DNA from: Pseudooceanicola nanhaiensis DSM 18065
GTDB lineage: Bacteria; Pseudomonadota; Alphaproteobacteria; Rhodobacterales; Rhodobacteraceae
NCBI RefSeq assembly: GCF_000688295.1
Contig: NZ_JHZF01000011.1
Location: forward strand, 1,086,288 to 1,150,287
Direction of reading: 5' to 3'
Length of the DNA: 64,000 nt
The first letter of the stretch is position 1, and every line of letters starts with the position of its first letter. Made by a program: the position numbers and the translations under genes. The notes under the pieces are model-generated. The model saw nothing but the letters and a program-made list of their open reading frames with translations. It had not been told where the DNA came from and made no database searches. Positions 24,737 to 33,461 of this stretch are shown here, piece by piece.

Positions 24737-25498
24737 TCAGTTGATCAACGTCGGCTTCGTGACGTTGGTGCTTGCCTTAGGCATTATCCCGAGCCGCCGC
24801 GCCACCTCGGTATAGGCGTCGGTCAGGGAGCCGAGATCCCGGCGGAACACGTCCTTGTCGAGCTTCTGCCCCGTTTCCACGTCCCAGAGCCGGCAGGAAT
24901 CCGGCGAGATCTCGTCGGCCACGACGAGGCGCTGGAAATCGCCCTCGTAGACCCGGCCGATCTCGATCTTGAAGTCGACCAGCTTGATGCCGACGGCCAT
25001 CATCACGCCCGACAGGAAATCGTTCACCCGGAGCGCAAGCGCCAGGATGTCGTCCATGTCCTGCTGCGACGCCCAGTTGAAGGCCGCGATATGCTCTTCG
25101 GTGACCATCGGGTCGCCGAGCTTGTCGTCCTTGTAGTAATACTCGACGATCGGCCGCGGGAGGGGCATGCCCTCCTCCAGCCCGAGCCGCTTCGACAGCG
25201 AGCCCGCGGCGTAGTTGCGGACGACGACCTCGAGGGGAATGATCTCGCAGGCGCGGCAAAGCTGTTCGCGCATGTTCAGGCGGCGGATGAAATGCGTCGG
25301 CACCCCGATCCCGTTCAGCCCGTTCATGAAGAATTCGCTCAGGCGGTTGTTGAGGACGCCCTTGCCCTCGATCACGTCCTTCTTCTGCGCGTTGAACGCG
25401 GTCGCGTCATCCTTGAAGTACTGGACGATCGTGCCCGGCTCCGGGCCTTCATAGAGAATCTTCGCCTTGCCTTCGTAGATCTTCTTGCGCCGTGCCAT
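24737..25498 (-). CDS. purC: Phosphoribosylaminoimidazole-succinocarboxamide synthase PurC
   Basis: PurC couples aspartate to CAIR with ATP in purine synthesis. The 253-residue protein has the ATP-binding [14 protein letters not shown] start, the substrate-binding [19 protein letters not shown], and [12 protein letters not shown] plus [12 protein letters not shown], all conserved. I chose ATG 25498, preceded by GGAGACC, over an upstream frame extension of 16 codons. It is followed by purS. Confidence 0.96.
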   Translation of the reverse strand: MARRKKIYEGKAKILYEGPEPGTIVQYFKDDATAFNAQKKDVIEGKGVLNNRLSEFFMNGLNGIGVPTHFIRRLNMREQLCRACEIIPLEVVVRNYAAGSLSKRLGLEEGMPLPRPIVEYYYKDDKLGDPMVTEEHIAAFNWASQQDMDDILALALRVNDFLSGVMMAVGIKLVDFKIEIGRVYEGDFQRLVVADEISPDSCRLWDVETGQKLDKDVFRRDLGSLTDAYTEVARRLGIMPKASTNVTKPTLIN

Positions 25499-25660
25499 GA
25501 GGTCTCCGCGTCCGCGGCGGGCCGAGTCCCGCCTGAACGCCCTCATATGTCATGGGCGGGTTTGCCGCAAGCGATGGCGCGGGCGGACACGGGTTTGAGA
25601 CTTGCACGAGAGGCGGTGCCGGGTCATATCGGAGGAAACCTGGCAGCAAGGGGATCCGCC

Positions 25661-25975
25661 ATGAGCACCTTCGACGAACGCGAGAACGCCTTCGAGAACA
25701 AGTACGCCCACGACGAGGAAATGAAGTTCCGCGCCGAGGCGCGCCGGAACAAGCTGCTCGGCCTCTGGGCCGCCGAGATGCTGGGCAAGACCGGCGACGA
25801 CGCGACCGCCTATGCCGCCGAGGTGGTGAAATCCGACTTCGAGGAAGCCGGCAGCGAGGACGTCGTGCGCAAGGTCGCGGGCGATCTGGGCGACAAGGCC
25901 GATGCCGACACCGTGCGCCGCAAGATGGACGAGCTGCTGATCGTCGCCAAGGGCCAGCTCGTCAAGGAAAACTGA
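25661..25975 (+). CDS. F1FO-ATP synthase inhibitor zeta subunit (DUF1476)
   Basis: The 104-residue protein matches DUF1476, the zeta subunit that in Paracoccus blocks ATP hydrolysis by F1FO-ATPase. The charged N-terminus FDERENAFENKYAHDEEMKF is the inhibitory segment; a four-helix body follows (EARRNKLLGLWAAEMLG, AYAAEVVKSDFEEAG). Zeta is typical of alphaproteobacteria. It is not next to atp genes here. The ATG follows GGAGG at a distance. A hairpin downstream could end the transcript. Confidence 0.93.
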   Translation: MSTFDERENAFENKYAHDEEMKFRAEARRNKLLGLWAAEMLGKTGDDATAYAAEVVKSDFEEAGSEDVVRKVAGDLGDKADADTVRRKMDELLIVAKGQLVKEN

Positions 25976-26011
25976 GCGCTGCCAGAGCTTTCGCCGGTCC
26001 GCCCGGCACAG

Positions 26012-26040
26012 ACGGCCCGCCCCCGCGCGGGCCGTTCGCG
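26012..26040 (+). terminator. Probable terminator after the zeta gene
   Basis: ACGGCCCGC (26012-26020) pairs perfectly with GCGGGCCGT (26027-26035); TCGCGTTT follows, so the T-tract is weak. Confidence 0.5.
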
Positions 26041-26165
26041 TTTCGGGGGCACCGCCCCGCGCAGCAGTTTCCGGCCAATTCGCCCTGCTTTCCACCCGAT
26101 CGTTAAGAGGCGGGTAAGCCCCGCGCGTCACCTTGCGGGCAACAGGGATGGCCGGAGTGTGGGAC

Positions 26166-28025
26166 ATGATGCGACAGCGGGCGCGCGCGGTGGCGGCGCA
26201 GAGGATCATCCGGGTGGCAGGCCCGCTCGGGTTCGGGGCGATCTGCCTGATGCTGCTCGGCGACCGGCTCTCGGGGATCGAGGCGCAGGCGGTCCTGTCC
26301 ACCCTGCGCGAGGTCCATCCGCTGCAATGGCTCGCCGCGCTCGCCGCGACATGGGTCAGCTTCTGGGCGGTCGGCCGCTACGACGCGGTGGTGCACGGCA
26401 GCCTCGGCACCGGCATCGCCCGGCGCGAGGCGATGCGCGCGGGCGCGGCGGCGATCGCGCTGGCGCAGGTGCTGGGCCTCGGCGTGGTCACCGGCGCCCT
26501 TGCCCGCTGGCGCATGCTGCCGGGCCTCTCCGCCTTCGACGCCGCGCGGGTCTCGGGCGCGGTGGCGCTGTCCTTCCTCGCGGGCTGGGCGGTGGTCGCG
26601 GCGGCGGCAGAGCTGCTCCTGCCATCCGGCATCATGCCCTGGGCGGTCGCGCTCGCCATCCTCGGGCTGGCGGCGGCCCTCGCGGTGCTTGCCGTGCTGC
26701 GCGGAGAGGTGCGGCTGCGCGGCCGCCGCATCCGCCTGCCCAGCCTGCCCGCCATGACGACGATCCTCGGCCTCACCGCGCTCGACACGATCGCGGCGGC
26801 GCTGGCGCTGCATTCGCTGCTGCCCGCCGAAACCGCGCCGGGCCTCGCCGCGATCCTGCCCGCCTATCTGATGGCCCTCGGCGCGGCGCTCCTGACCGGC
26901 ACGCCCGGCGGCGTGGGGCCCTTCGAACTGGCGCTCCTGACGCTGCTGCCGCAGGTGCCCGAGGCCGACCTGCTGGCCGGGATCCTCGGCTTCCGGCTGG
27001 TCTATTACGCCCTGCCCGCCTGCCTCGCGCTGATCGTGCTGGCCCGGCCTTTGCCGCCGCGGGCGGCCGATCCCGGCGCAGGGCGTCTGTCTCCGGCCCC
27101 GCCGGCCGGCATCGCCACCGCCCCGCGGGCGGAACTGGGCATCGCCCGGCAGAACGGCGCCTGCGGGCTCGCGGCGCGCGGCTCCGAGGCGGCGGTGGTC
27201 GAGACCGGACAGGCGTTCGTGCTGCTCTTCGCTGCGGCCCATGGCCCCCTCCCGCCGCTGCTGCCCGCCCTCGCCGCCCTCGCCCGCGACCGGACCCGCG
27301 TCGCCTGCGCCTACAAGATCGCGGCCCGGGACGCCTGTCTCGCCCGGCAGGTCGGCTGGCGTGTCGCGCGGATCGCGGACGAGGCGGTGCTCGACCTCGC
27401 CCGCTTCACCTTCGACCACCCCGCCCGCAGCCAGCTCCGCCGCAAGCTGCGCAAGGCCGAGAAGGCCGGGCTGACCATCCGCCGGGCCGAGGCCTTGCCG
27501 CTGGCCGACATGGCCGCCGTCGATCGGGCATGGACCGCGCGGCACGGAACGGCGCGCGGGGTCACGATGGGGGTCTTCAGCCCCGCCTACCTGCGCGGCC
27601 AGACCGTCTGGCTCGCCGAACGCGACGGGGCGCTGGTCGCCTTCGTCACCTTCCACAGAGGCCGGACCGAATGGACGCTCGACCTGATGCGCCACGGCGA
27701 CACGCTGCCGGACGGCACCATGCACGCCCTCGTCGCCGCCGCCATCGCCGAGGCCCAGGCCGCCGGCGTGCCCCGCCTCTCGCTTGCGGCGCTGCCCGCA
27801 GTGCCCGCCGGGGAGGGTCCGCTGACCGCCCGGCTGCGCGCGGCGATCGCCCGGCGCGGTGGCGGCGAGGGGCTCACCCGGTTCAAGACCGCCTTCCACC
27901 CCCGCCGCGCGCCGCTCTACGCGGCCGCTCCGGGGCCTGCCGCCCTTGCGCTGGCGCTCGCCGACCTTGCGCTCAGCGTGCACCGTCCACCGCCTCCCGC
28001 CATTGCCTTTGCCCCGGCGACGTGA
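26166..28025 (+). CDS. MprF-like membrane protein with DUF2156 aminoacyl-phosphatidylglycerol synthase domain
   Basis: The N-terminal 300 residues are hydrophobic helices of the UPF0104/flippase type, including ALLTGTPGGVGPFELALL, the conserved family loop. The C-terminal DUF2156 domain has RKLRKAEKAGLTIRRAEAL and WTLDLMRHG. MprF proteins transfer lysine or alanine from aminoacyl-tRNA to phosphatidylglycerol and flip the product. At about 619 residues it is shorter than typical MprF (over 800), mainly in the membrane part. ATG 26166 follows GGAG; ATG 26148 is an alternative. Specificity is unknown. Confidence 0.85.
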   Translation: MMRQRARAVAAQRIIRVAGPLGFGAICLMLLGDRLSGIEAQAVLSTLREVHPLQWLAALAATWVSFWAVGRYDAVVHGSLGTGIARREAMRAGAAAIALAQVLGLGVVTGALARWRMLPGLSAFDAARVSGAVALSFLAGWAVVAAAAELLLPSGIMPWAVALAILGLAAALAVLAVLRGEVRLRGRRIRLPSLPAMTTILGLTALDTIAAALALHSLLPAETAPGLAAILPAYLMALGAALLTGTPGGVGPFELALLTLLPQVPEADLLAGILGFRLVYYALPACLALIVLARPLPPRAADPGAGRLSPAPPAGIATAPRAELGIARQNGACGLAARGSEAAVVETGQAFVLLFAAAHGPLPPLLPALAALARDRTRVACAYKIAARDACLARQVGWRVARIADEAVLDLARFTFDHPARSQLRRKLRKAEKAGLTIRRAEALPLADMAAVDRAWTARHGTARGVTMGVFSPAYLRGQTVWLAERDGALVAFVTFHRGRTEWTLDLMRHGDTLPDGTMHALVAAAIAEAQAAGVPRLSLAALPAVPAGEGPLTARLRAAIARRGGGEGLTRFKTAFHPRRAPLYAAAPGPAALALALADLALSVHRPPPPAIAFAPAT

Positions 28026-28063
28026 CAGATCTGGACCCGACGCACGCGACATGGAGACGCCCG

Positions 28064-29074
28064 ATGACCGACGCCCTCACGGCCCTGCTGCAAGAGCGTG
28101 ACTGGCTGATGGCCGACGGAGCCACCGGCACCAACCTCTTCAACATGGGGCTCGGCGCGGGCGATGCGCCCGAGCTCTGGAATGTCGATGCGCCCGAGAA
28201 GATCCGCGCGCTCTATGCTTCGGCGATCGACGCGGGCAGCGATCTCTTCCTGACCAACACCTTCGGCGGCAACGCCGCCCGGCTGAAGCTGCACGACGCC
28301 CAGTCACGGGTGCGCGAGCTGAACCGCGCCGGCGCCGAGATCGGACGCGAACTCGCCGACAAGGCCGGCCGCCCGGTCGTCGTCGCAGGCTCCGTCGGCC
28401 CGACCGGAGAGATCATGGCCCCGATGGGGGCCCTCACCCACGCGGCCGCGGTCGAGATGTTCCACGAACAGGCCGAGGGCCTGAAGGACGGCGGCGCCGA
28501 CGTGCTCTGGCTCGAGACGATATCGGCCCCCGAGGAATACCGGGCCGCCGCCGAGGCCTTCGCGCTGGCCGGCATGCCCTGGTGCGGCACGATGAGCTTC
28601 GACACCGCCGGCCGCACGATGATGGGCATGACCTCCTCGGACATGGTCGCGATGGTCGAGAAACTGCCCAACCCGCCGATCGCCTACGGCGCCAATTGCG
28701 GCGTCGGCGCATCGGACCTGCTGCGCACCGTGCTGGGTTTCGCGGCACAGGGGTCCGAGCGCCCGATCATCTCGAAGGGCAATGCGGGCATTCCCAAATA
28801 CGTCGACGGCCACATCCATTACGACGGCACGCCCGAGCTTATGGCGGATTACGCGGTCATGGCCCGCGACTGCGGCGCGACGATCATCGGCGGCTGCTGC
28901 GGCACCATGCCCGAACATCTCGAGAAGATGCACGAGGCGCTCTCCACCCGCCCGCGCGGCCCCCGGCCCACGCTGGACGAGATCGCCGAGACGCTCGGCG
29001 GCTTCTCCTCGGCCAGCGACGGCACCGGCGACGACGCCGGCCCCGCCCGCCGCCGCACGCGCCGCCGCGCCTGA
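28064..29074 (+). CDS. bmt: Homocysteine S-methyltransferase subunit of split methionine synthase
   Basis: This 336-residue protein corresponds to the N-terminal homocysteine module of MetH (pfam Hcy methyltransferase barrel). The start DGATGTNLFNMGLG, DLFLTNTFGGNAARLKLH, and the zinc ligands GANCGVG near residue 215 and GGCCGTMPEH near 285 are all present. It would transfer the methyl group from methylcobalamin on the corrinoid protein to homocysteine. The C-terminus DDAGPARRRTRRRA is an Arg-rich tail beyond the barrel. It is preceded by GGAG and lies 38 bp after the MprF-like gene. Confidence 0.93.
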   Translation: MTDALTALLQERDWLMADGATGTNLFNMGLGAGDAPELWNVDAPEKIRALYASAIDAGSDLFLTNTFGGNAARLKLHDAQSRVRELNRAGAEIGRELADKAGRPVVVAGSVGPTGEIMAPMGALTHAAAVEMFHEQAEGLKDGGADVLWLETISAPEEYRAAAEAFALAGMPWCGTMSFDTAGRTMMGMTSSDMVAMVEKLPNPPIAYGANCGVGASDLLRTVLGFAAQGSERPIISKGNAGIPKYVDGHIHYDGTPELMADYAVMARDCGATIIGGCCGTMPEHLEKMHEALSTRPRGPRPTLDEIAETLGGFSSASDGTGDDAGPARRRTRRRA

Positions 29075-29335
29075 GCCCGCGCGCCGCGCGCGCGCCAGGC
29101 AGGGCCGCAGGCCGCCGCGGCCCCGCCGCGGCTCGTCCATCGGGCGCGGACGCCCCGCATCATCCTCGACAGGGCGCGCACTGGGGCAGACCTGCCCCTG
29201 AACCGCGTAACGGCCCGACCACGGCAACAGGGCGCCCCGTTCCCCTGTCTGGGTCGGATGGCCACAGGCTTCCTTCCCCCGGATCGGGGGAAGGCCAGGA
29301 TGGGGGCTGATGGGGTCGTGTGCCGAAGGCACCGC
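29075..29335. other. Non-coding stretch after the homocysteine methyltransferase gene
   Basis: A very GC-rich region of about 260 bp with GCGCGC runs and a GGGCCGC...GCGGCCC pairing near 29102-29130 that could form the 3' end of the upstream transcript. I see no gene in it. Confidence 0.45.
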
Positions 29336-29589
29336 TGGATCGCGCCTGGAACGAGGCCCCGTCGTGCAGCTTCGGAGAGAGCGCCCGCGCGTCGACACCT
29401 TCGAGGCAATTGACGTTCACCCCCGCCAGCCGGGTCCCGTCCGGCATCTGGCCGACCGAGTGGCTCCGGATCCCGCAGGTCGCGCAGACGAGGTGCTGGA
29501 TCGTCCCCGTGCTGAACCTCGAGGTCGAGATCCGCCTCCTAGGCGACCGCCCCGCACTGGCAGCTTCCGTGACAGGTCTCCGTTCCCAT
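29336..29589 (-). pseudogene. GFA/CENP-V family pseudogene (internal deletion and frameshift)
   Basis: From ATG 29589 the frame reads MGTETCHGSCQCGAVA and then a TAG at 29539-29541. HGSCxCGAV is the zinc-binding start of glutathione-dependent formaldehyde-activating (GFA) family proteins. A few bases on, in another frame, the C-terminal half is intact: STGTIQHLVCATCGIRSHS, then QMPDGTRLAGVNVNCLEGVD. Roughly 35-40 codons of the middle, including the usual NCSxCQ zinc site, are missing. The gene is therefore broken. It lies 10 bp after the radical SAM gene and was probably its operon partner. Confidence 0.8.
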
Positions 29590-29599
29590 GGCAGCCTCC

Positions 29600-30739
29600 T
29601 CAGCCGAACAGGTCCATCTGTGCCCCCCGTGGCACCGGGGGCCGGAAGAGGTCGCACCTGAGCGGCGGCAGCGCCCGGTCGAGCCCGAGCCGCCGCGCCG
29701 CGCGGGCGAACCTCTGCCCGATCATCTGGGCATGATGCCCCTCGCCGCGCATCCGCTTTCCCCATTGCGCATCGTAATCCTTGCCGCCGTGCATCTCGCG
29801 CACCCGCGCCATCACGCGGCCCGCGCGGTCGGGATAATGCTCCTCCAGCCAGTCGCGGAAGAGCGGCGAGACCTCGAGCGGCAGGCGCAGCATGATCCAG
29901 CTCGCCGCCACCGCGCCCGCCTGCGCCCCGGCCTCCAGCAGCGCCTCGATCTCGTGATCCGTCAGCCCCGGCACCACCGGCGAGGTCATGATCCGCACCT
30001 CGACGCCCGCCTCCGTGAGGCGCCGGATCACCTCCAGCCGCTTGGCGGGCGCCGGCGCCCGCGGCTCCATCCGCCGGGACAGCACGGGGTCCAGGGTCGT
30101 CACCGAGATCCCGACCCGCACCAGCCGGTCCCGCGCCATCTCGGACAGGATGTCGAGGTCGCGCAGGATCAGCGTGCCCTTGGTCACGATGCCCACGGGA
30201 TGGCGCGCCTCGCGCAGCACCTCGAGCATCGCGCGCGTCACGCCGTAGCGCTTCTCGATCGGCTGGTAGGGGTCGGTGTTCGTCCCCATGGCCAGCGTCG
30301 CGACCTTGTAGGATTTCGCCGCCAGCTCCTTGGCCAGCAGCTCCGCCGCCCCCGGCCGCGCCACCAGCCGCGTCTCGAAATCGAGCCCCGCCGAAAGCCC
30401 CAGCCAGGCATGGGTGGGGCGGGCGAAACAGTAGATGCAGCCGTGTTCGCACCCGCGGTAGGCGTTCACCGACCGGTCGAAGGGCAGATCGGGCGAGCTG
30501 TTGTAGGTGATGATCTTCCGCGCCCGCTCCTCCGAGACCTCGGTGCGCAGGACGGGCAGGTCCTCCTCGATGTCCCATCCGTCGCTCTCGGCCTGGCGCA
30601 GCTCGCGCTCGTAGCGGCCCGCACGGTTCGACCGCGCGCCGCGTCCCCGCAGCCGTTCGGGCGCGACGCGGTGCGCCGCGAGGCTGGTGTCGGGATCGGG
30701 GGTCCGGGGCGGCAACGGCATCCTCCGAGGATGGAACAT
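29600..30739 (-). CDS. PA0069-family radical SAM protein
   Basis: The 379-residue protein carries the radical SAM cluster motif in YRGCEHGCIYCFARPTHAW (CxxxCxxC), preceded by the family marker GRGARSNRAGRYE. LAMGTNTDPYQPIE and GIVTKGTLILRD are barrel strands typical of the PA0069/SplB-like branch, some of which resemble DNA photoproduct lyases. The real substrate is unknown. ATG 30739 and ATG 30721 are both possible starts; the second has GGAGG directly against it, which is too close. The gene is divergent from the corrinoid protein gene. Confidence 0.85.
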   Translation of the reverse strand: MFHPRRMPLPPRTPDPDTSLAAHRVAPERLRGRGARSNRAGRYERELRQAESDGWDIEEDLPVLRTEVSEERARKIITYNSSPDLPFDRSVNAYRGCEHGCIYCFARPTHAWLGLSAGLDFETRLVARPGAAELLAKELAAKSYKVATLAMGTNTDPYQPIEKRYGVTRAMLEVLREARHPVGIVTKGTLILRDLDILSEMARDRLVRVGISVTTLDPVLSRRMEPRAPAPAKRLEVIRRLTEAGVEVRIMTSPVVPGLTDHEIEALLEAGAQAGAVAASWIMLRLPLEVSPLFRDWLEEHYPDRAGRVMARVREMHGGKDYDAQWGKRMRGEGHHAQMIGQRFARAARRLGLDRALPPLRCDLFRPPVPRGAQMDLFG

Positions 30740-30932
30740 TAAGTGAACATTTGCAATCCCCCCGCTATGGATGTGCCTCGGGCGACACCGCGCCTTCACA
30801 ATCCGCGTCCGAGGTCGGTTCGATCGCCGCCTATGTCGCAATTCGGCCAGTGCCCTGCGGCCAATTGCCCGATGGGTGGGGCAGAACAGCCCGGGCCGCT
30901 CCCCGCCCGGCGAGAGAAGGATGGCATGGCCC
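30740..30932 (+). promoter_or_regulatory. Leader/promoter region of the corrinoid protein gene with a 9-bp stem
   Basis: CCTCGGGCG (30776-30784) and CGTCCGAGG (30806-30814) can pair over 9 bp with one G-U. A further GC-rich pairing, CGGGC...GCCCGG, is possible near 30889-30911. No B12 box, SAM-II or SAH riboswitch signature was found, so regulation is unassigned. Confidence 0.4.
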
Positions 30933-31637
<705 letters not shown>

Positions 31638-31645
31638 GACCCCGG

Positions 31646-31674
31646 GGCGCGGCGGGCCCCGGCCCCGCCGCGCC
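31646..31674 (+). terminator. GC-rich hairpin after the corrinoid protein gene
   Basis: GGCGCGGCGGG (31646-31656) pairs perfectly with CCCGCCGCGCC (31664-31674), 9 bp after the stop codon. No T-tract follows, so it may stabilise or weakly terminate the transcript. Confidence 0.45.
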
Positions 31675-31748
31675 ACCCCGGACTTTCGCGCGCCGCCCGG
31701 CTTTACGGACGGGCGCGCCGCCTTACGTCTGCGGGCAAGGAGATCGCC

Positions 31749-32024
31749 ATGCCCCCGCAGGACCACACCCCGCACGACACCCGGAACAGCCCCACCACCG
31801 CCCCGGACCGGACCGAACCACCGGCCCGGCCGGACAGCGCGTCCCGCGTGCCGGGACCGAAGAAGAGCCACCGCGGCACCGTGATCCTGGCTGCGGTGCT
31901 GATCGGCGCCCTGGGTCTCTCCGCGCTCGCCGCGGGCGCGGCCCTGCTCGCGGTCGGCATCGGCGCCGTGGCGGTGGCCGCGCTTGCGATCTACCTCGTC
32001 TGGACCACACGCCGCGGGACCTGA
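31749..32024 (+). CDS. Small membrane protein, unknown function
   Basis: The 91-residue protein has a Pro/Thr-rich hydrophilic N-terminus (residues 1-43) and one long or two short hydrophobic helices (ILAAVLIGALGLSALAAGAA and a second stretch) ending WTTRRGT. AAGGAG lies eight bases before the ATG, supporting translation. No family was recognised. It sits between the corrinoid protein and DUF1638 genes on the same strand. Confidence 0.65.
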   Translation: MPPQDHTPHDTRNSPTTAPDRTEPPARPDSASRVPGPKKSHRGTVILAAVLIGALGLSALAAGAALLAVGIGAVAVAALAIYLVWTTRRGT

Positions 32025-32230
32025 GGCCGGAGCGATCCGGCAAGGCGCAGGAACCGCGGTGACAGCCGCCGCCGCACTCGACCGCGGCCAGCGCCCGCCC
32101 CATCGACAAGCCCGGGCGAGGCGCGCCTGACCGGGCTCGCCGATCACCGCCGTGCCCCCCGGCGCTCCGTGCCGCCCGGCCGCGCGACAGCCCCCTTGAC
32201 CGGTTCCCCCGCGACTGTCACATCGCGGAT

Positions 32231-32869
32231 ATGGAGCTGCCGGACGACCATGCCCTGACGCGGGACGGGATGCCCGCCACCGGCCGGGGCCGTGTGCTCC
32301 TGCTCGCCTGCGGGGCGCTGGCGCGCGAGGTGCTGGCGCTGATCCGCCTGAACGGCTGGAGCCGGTTCGACCTCCAGTGCCTGCCCGCGATCCTGCACAA
32401 CCACCCCGAGCGGATCACCGGCGCCGTCGAGGCGGCGGTCGCCCGCCATGGCGCCGACTACGAGAGGGTCTTCGTCCTCTATGCCGATTGCGGCACCGGG
32501 GGGAGCCTCGCCGCCGCCTGCGCGAGGCTCGGGATCGGCATGCTCGCAGGCCCCCATTGCTACAGCTTCTTCGAGGGCAACGCGGCCTTCGAGGCACGCG
32601 GCGAGGTCACCGCCTTCTACCTCACCGATTTCCTCACCCGGCAGTTCGACGCCTTCTGCTGGCGCCCCCTCGGCCTCGACCGCCATCCCGAGCTGCGCGA
32701 GATGTATTTCGGCAATTACGAACGCCTCGTCTACCTCGCCCAGACCGAGGATCCCGCGCTCACCGCACGGGCCGAGGAGGCCGCCGCCCGCCTCGGTCTG
32801 CCGTTCGAACGTCGCTTCACCGGCTACGGCGATCTCGCCGCGGAGCTCGAAGCGCTGGCGGCCGGATGA
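32231..32869 (+). CDS. DUF1638 protein
   Basis: The 212-residue protein matches DUF1638 (PF07796): LLLACGALAREVLAL at the N-terminus, LPAILHNHPERI, VLYADCGTGG near residues 80-90 and the Cys/His segment GPHCYSFFEG. The conserved Cys and His suggest a metal or cofactor site. DUF1638 proteins are often encoded near corrinoid methyltransferases, and one lies 0.6 kb away here, so a role in corrinoid metabolism is inferred, not shown. The stop overlaps the next gene's ATG. Confidence 0.85.
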   Translation: MELPDDHALTRDGMPATGRGRVLLLACGALAREVLALIRLNGWSRFDLQCLPAILHNHPERITGAVEAAVARHGADYERVFVLYADCGTGGSLAAACARLGIGMLAGPHCYSFFEGNAAFEARGEVTAFYLTDFLTRQFDAFCWRPLGLDRHPELREMYFGNYERLVYLAQTEDPALTARAEEAAARLGLPFERRFTGYGDLAAELEALAAG

Positions 32870-33375
32870 GCCGCCCTGCCCTCAGCGCCGATTGCAGCGC
32901 CTGCGCCGCGCTCTGCTGCCTCGCCCTCGCGCTCGACCGCGGCGAGAGCTTCGCCATCGACAAGCCGGCGGGCACCCCCTGCCCCAACCTCGCGGGCCAC
33001 GCCTGCGCGATCCATGCCGATCTGGCGAAGAAGGGCTTCCCCGGCTGCACCCGCTACAGCTGCCACGGCGCCGGCCAGCGCGTGGTGCAGGAGGTCTTCG
33101 CGGGCCGCTCGTGGCAGGACGACCCGGCCCTCACCGGCCCGATGATCGCGGCCTTCGGCGACATGCGCGCGGTGCAGTCCCGGCTCGAGCTTCTCGTGGC
33201 GGCCGAGGCGCTGCCGCTGGCGAAGGGCGATGCGGCGCGCCGCGACGCGCTCGAACGCGCGCTCTGGCCCGAGGCGCTCGACACCGCCCGGCTCGACGGC
33301 TTCGCCACCTCCCCCCTTTCGCGCGAGATCGACACCTTCGTCGCCTCCCTCCGCCGCTACGTGCCCGCGCCTTGA
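32866..33375 (+). CDS. Cys-rich protein resembling the N-domain of pentapeptide-repeat proteins
   Basis: The 169-residue protein begins DCSACAALCCLALALDRG (CxxCxxxCC) and continues AIDKPAGTPCPNLAGHACAI and KKGFPGCTRYSCHGAGQRV. This Cys/His pattern is the one found at the N-terminus of many proteins annotated as pentapeptide-repeat proteins, but no pentapeptide repeats follow here. The seven Cys suggest metal binding. ATGA overlap couples it to DUF1638. Function is unknown; contact with the neighbouring corrinoid system is speculative. Confidence 0.8.
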   Translation: MSRPALSADCSACAALCCLALALDRGESFAIDKPAGTPCPNLAGHACAIHADLAKKGFPGCTRYSCHGAGQRVVQEVFAGRSWQDDPALTGPMIAAFGDMRAVQSRLELLVAAEALPLAKGDAARRDALERALWPEALDTARLDGFATSPLSREIDTFVASLRRYVPAP

Positions 33376-33409
33376 CCCGCCCCCGGCGGGGCAAGGCCAT
33401 GAAAGAGGC

Positions 33410-33436
33410 AAAGCCGCGCCCGGAGGCGCGGCTTTT
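33410..33436. terminator. Bidirectional rho-independent terminator
   Basis: AAAGCCGCGCC and GGCGCGGCTTT form an 11-bp stem with a CGGA loop, with A's before and T's after, placed between the convergent Cys-rich gene and the TRAP large permease gene. Confidence 0.88.
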
Positions 33437-33461
33437 CCTTTGGATCAGGCCCCCTCCCCGG

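Noticed and set aside
24219-24815. 198-codon frame over the purS-side intergenic region
   Set aside because: It runs through palindromic repeats and antisense to purS, with no ribosome site or motif.
29160-29599. Intact C-terminal extension of the radical SAM protein
   Set aside because: The radical SAM gene has its own stop at 29600; the downstream frame is the remnant of a separate GFA-type gene with its own ATG and ribosome site.
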